Below, in pieces: positions 62,901 through 64,000 of a stretch of 64,000 nucleotides of DNA. The stretch spans positions 1-64,000 of the forward strand of contig JACPYX010000007.1 of assembly GCA_016195815.1 (NCBI GenBank). Reading direction: 5' to 3'. Below the pieces are notes generated by a model. It ran no database searches and was not told the DNA's origin. It saw nothing but the letters and a program-made list of their open reading frames with translations. Numbering within the stretch: position 1 is the stretch's first letter; every line of letters starts with the position of its first letter. The translations under genes were made by a program, and so were the position numbers. The DNA is from Chloroflexota bacterium (GTDB lineage: Bacteria > Chloroflexota > Anaerolineae > Anaerolineales > Villigracilaceae).

Positions 62901-63148
62901 AGGTCAACGATAGCGCGGTCAAGGTGCTTGGAGACGATACACTCAGGAGCATTGCGCGCGAACTTGTGGAAACTGTCCGCATCAACGCAACGATAGATTG
63001 GACGGTGCGAGAAACTGTCCGTGCGAAATTGCGTATGATGGTGAAGAGAATATTGAGGAAGTACGGCTATCCACCCGATAAGCAGGAAAAGGCAACGATA
63101 ACTGTTATACAACAGGCAGAATTGATTGCAAGGGATTGGGCAGGATAG
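59963..63148 (+). CDS. hsdR: Type I restriction-modification motor/nuclease subunit
   Basis: A 1061-residue HsdR. The N-terminal nuclease domain has R-P-D-V-V-I-F and I-E-L-K-N (the PD-ExK residues, near 155-175). The helicase core has Walker A T-Q-G-S-G-K-S near residue 340, A-D-E-A-H near 440, and F-T-G-T-P, followed by a second RecA-like lobe (G-F-D-V-P-P) and a helical C-terminus. A short repeat in frame adds [11 protein letters not shown] just before the Walker B strand (bases about 61222-61260). It pumps DNA and cuts away from the recognition site. It overlaps the previous gene by four bases. Confidence 0.95.
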   Translation: MTFTESVIEQAAIDWLKELGYAYAFGPDIAFDGDHTERGDYQEALLLARLQDAIARINPNLPPAACEEAFRKLTRLGKPSLLLNNHAFHHMLVNGIEVDYKRSTPRSGSVDKAEDGRMVSGRAYVVDFENIENNDWLVVNQYTMEASHQNGKVNRRPDVVIFINGLPLAVIELKNAADEKATIWSAFNQLQTYKDDIPALFHYNELLIISDGLNARIGSVTSNREWFLPWKTVEGEAPAPSSIAQLEVLLRGVFEKRRLLDLVRYFIVFEQERGAPTLKKIAGYHQFHAVNYALEETIRASHGKDAAVKELKGTYVAQPMKGGEAGDHRIGVIWHTQGSGKSLTMAFYTGRLVLHPAMQNPTIIVITDRNDLDDQLFGTFSRCSEVLRQTPEQAASREDLIEKLKGRIAGGVFFTTIQKFLPLPSGEGRGEGILSDRHNIVVIADEAHRSQYDFVDGYARHMRDSLPNASFIGFTGTPIEHADANTRAVFGDYISIYDIQQAVEDGATVKIYYEGRLAKLELDEKEKPKIDPEFDEVTEGEELEKKEKLKTKWAALEAIVGAEKRINLAAKDIVDHFEKRQEALEGKGMIVCMSRRICVELYNAIIKLRPAWHSDDDKQGVIKIVMTGSAADPLDWQPHVRTKARREELAKRFKNPEDSFKIVIVRDMWLTGFDVPPLHTMYIDKPMQGHGLMQAIARVNRVYKDKPGGLIVDYLGLAYHLQKALAAYTEAQHPAEIPDQNKAVNELLKRYEICKGLFDGFNWSKFFTGTAPEKLGVLPLAQEHILKQDDGKKRLLQAVRELSLSFALAVPDERALAIRDDVSFFQDVRAALVKSTVEGERAADDYDQAIRQILSRAVAASDRVIDIFAAAGLQKPEISILSEEFLAEVKGMPQKNLAIELLRKLLNDELKLRMRKNLVQSRSFTELLERTIRSYQNRTLESAEVIAELIKLAEEMREAQKRGEKLGLAEDEIAFYDALEVNDSAVKVLGDDTLRSIARELVETVRINATIDWTVRETVRAKLRMMVKRILRKYGYPPDKQEKATITVIQQAELIARDWAG
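61222..61260. repeat. Palindromic repeat inserted in frame in hsdR
   Basis: CCTCTCCC / GGGAGAGG arms around CTC, followed by GGGGTGAGGG. The frame is kept. It resembles the element in the intergenic block near 24291-24331. Confidence 0.85.
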
Positions 63149-63252
63149 GGCGTTCAAAGAGGAGCTGTGGCACAGCCCCAAAACCTTCAGGGCCTTATCT
63201 CGAGTCGTCCAAGCGCGGCTCGTGCTAACTCACAGCGTTGAAAAATTTCGGC

Positions 63253-63296
63253 AAAGCCGCGTCCGTTTCAAGTCGGGAACGGACGTGGCTTTTTAT
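63253..63296 (+). terminator. Terminator of the hsd operon
   Basis: A 15-bp stem with one G-T wobble (AAAGCCGCGTCCGTT against AACGGACGTGGCTTT) followed by TTTT. It lies about 100 bases after hsdR. Confidence 0.85.
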
Positions 63297-63323
63297 TCCT
63301 CTGTAACTTTCGGAAATTTGCAA

Positions 63324-63352
63324 TTGCCATTTGCCAGTCGCGCCCGTATAAT
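63324..63352 (+). promoter_or_regulatory. Sigma-70-type promoter of the oxidoreductase gene
   Basis: TTGCCA (63324-63329) and TATAAT (63347-63352) with a 17-base spacer, 30 bases before the ATG. It is the best canonical promoter of the window. Confidence 0.8.
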
Positions 63353-63382
63353 AATCAAAATTGATTTTGATTGGAGGAAGCC

Positions 63383-64000
63383 ATGCCCTTCGGCTATAAC
63401 GGAAAGATTTTGCATGTTGACCTGACGAAAGGCGCGCTGACGGTGGAGGAGCCGCCCGAGTCGTTTTATCGCAAGTACATGGGCGGGAGCGCGATGGGAC
63501 TGTATTACATCCTGAAGGAAATGCCCAAAGGCGCAGACGCGCTTTCGCCGGAGAATGTTTTGACGTTGATGTGCGGCGTGACCACCGGCGCGGCGATCTC
63601 GGGCCAAAGCCGCATCAATGCCAATGCCAAATCGCCGATCAGCGGCGGCATCGGCGATTCGCAGGGCGGCGGATATTTCCCGGCTGAGTTGAAATTTGCC
63701 GGCTTCGATGGCATCGTGATCAAAGGCAAATCGCCGAAGCCTGTTTATCTTTCCATTATTGACGGCCAGCCCGAACTGCGCGATGCCGCGCACTTGATGG
63801 GCAAGATCACGGGGGATGTGGATTCGATTTTGAAAAAGGAATTGAACGATAATAAAATCGAAATTTTGCAGCACGGCCCGGCCGCCGAGTATGGCGTGTT
63901 ATTCTCTTCGCTGTTGAGCATGTCGAACCGCAACAATGGGCGCACCGGCATGGGACTGGTGATGGCCTCCAAGAATCTCAAGGCCGTTGTGGCGCGCGGC
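63383..64000 (+). CDS. Aldehyde ferredoxin oxidoreductase, N-terminal part
   Basis: 206 residues are visible before the right edge; family members are about 600. The start Y-N-G-K-I-L-H-V-D-L-T and K-Y-M-G-G-S-A-M-G are the N-terminal hallmark of the tungsten aldehyde ferredoxin oxidoreductase family. S-G-Q-S-R and G-D-S-Q-G-G-G-Y-F-P-A-E-L-K follow, and N-N-G-R-T-G-M-G is near the edge. These enzymes oxidise aldehydes to acids with ferredoxin, using a bis-pterin tungsten centre. GGAGGAAG precedes the ATG. An electron-transfer partner may follow beyond the window. Confidence 0.93.
   Translation, partial: MPFGYNGKILHVDLTKGALTVEEPPESFYRKYMGGSAMGLYYILKEMPKGADALSPENVLTLMCGVTTGAAISGQSRINANAKSPISGGIGDSQGGGYFPAELKFAGFDGIVIKGKSPKPVYLSIIDGQPELRDAAHLMGKITGDVDSILKKELNDNKIEILQHGPAAEYGVLFSSLLSMSNRNNGRTGMGLVMASKNLKAVVARG

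Noticed and set aside
1..64000. tRNA, rRNA, transposase and phage genes
   Set aside because: I looked for these by eye on both strands and found none that I could support; a covariance-model scan would be needed to exclude a small RNA gene.

Overview
The window reads as chromosomal DNA of a member of the Chloroflexota, most likely the Anaerolineae. This is inferred from gene content, not from a marker tree: an alternative complex III respiratory operon, many lipoproteins with Thr/Pro-rich linkers behind the lipidated Cys, a MurA with Asp in place of the catalytic Cys, extended -10 promoters lying almost against start codons, and families of short palindromic repeats. Genes are dense and mostly chromosomal housekeeping or respiratory. 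No rRNA, tRNA, CRISPR array, transposase or phage gene was seen.

Layout. 1-3.8 kb: a truncated lipoprotein, an isochorismatase-like hydrolase, a ketopantoate-reductase-like protein, an M48 protease and a small membrane protein. 4.0-11.1 kb: an alternative complex III operon (ActA, ActB as two separate proteins, ActC, ActD, ActE) ending in a cytochrome c with a duplicated haem domain; no ActF follows. 11.2-18.1 kb (minus): a seven-gene operon of MacA/MacB-like export proteins, two paralogous lipoproteins, a response regulator and a histidine kinase. 18.6-20.8 kb: an M4 protease with its emfourin-type inhibitor, and an SH3-domain lipoprotein. 20.9-24.1 kb (minus): a KAS III-fold enzyme and GlmS. 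24.5-31.7 kb (minus): a Tad-like array of six pseudopilin-type proteins and a prepilin peptidase. 31.9-36.9 kb: MurA, thioredoxin with two lipoproteins, FtsY, and prfB with its programmed frameshift.

36.9-42.4 kb holds the most interesting locus. A 43-residue one-helix protein ending in W-I-Y-Q-G-F overlaps an MBOAT acyltransferase of DltB type. A large polytopic membrane protein, an acyl carrier protein and an acyl-AMP ligase follow. This has the logic of teichoic-acid D-alanylation (DltX, DltB, DltC, DltA), but the ligase looks like the fatty-acyl-AMP type and there is no DltD. I propose an undescribed envelope acylation system.

42.4-56.2 kb: an S1-domain protein, then an Lrp-controlled amine cluster (three class III aminotransferases, a CoA-acylating semialdehyde dehydrogenase, PotABCD), a second Lrp and a saccharopine-dehydrogenase-like enzyme with a decayed partial copy in front. 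Together these would import polyamines and feed carbon and nitrogen to central metabolism. 56.3-63.1 kb: a type I restriction-modification operon (hsdM, hsdS, hsdR) with a nucleotidyltransferase pair between hsdS and hsdR, and with palindromic repeats inserted in frame in hsdM and hsdR. 63.4 kb to the end: the start of an aldehyde ferredoxin oxidoreductase gene.
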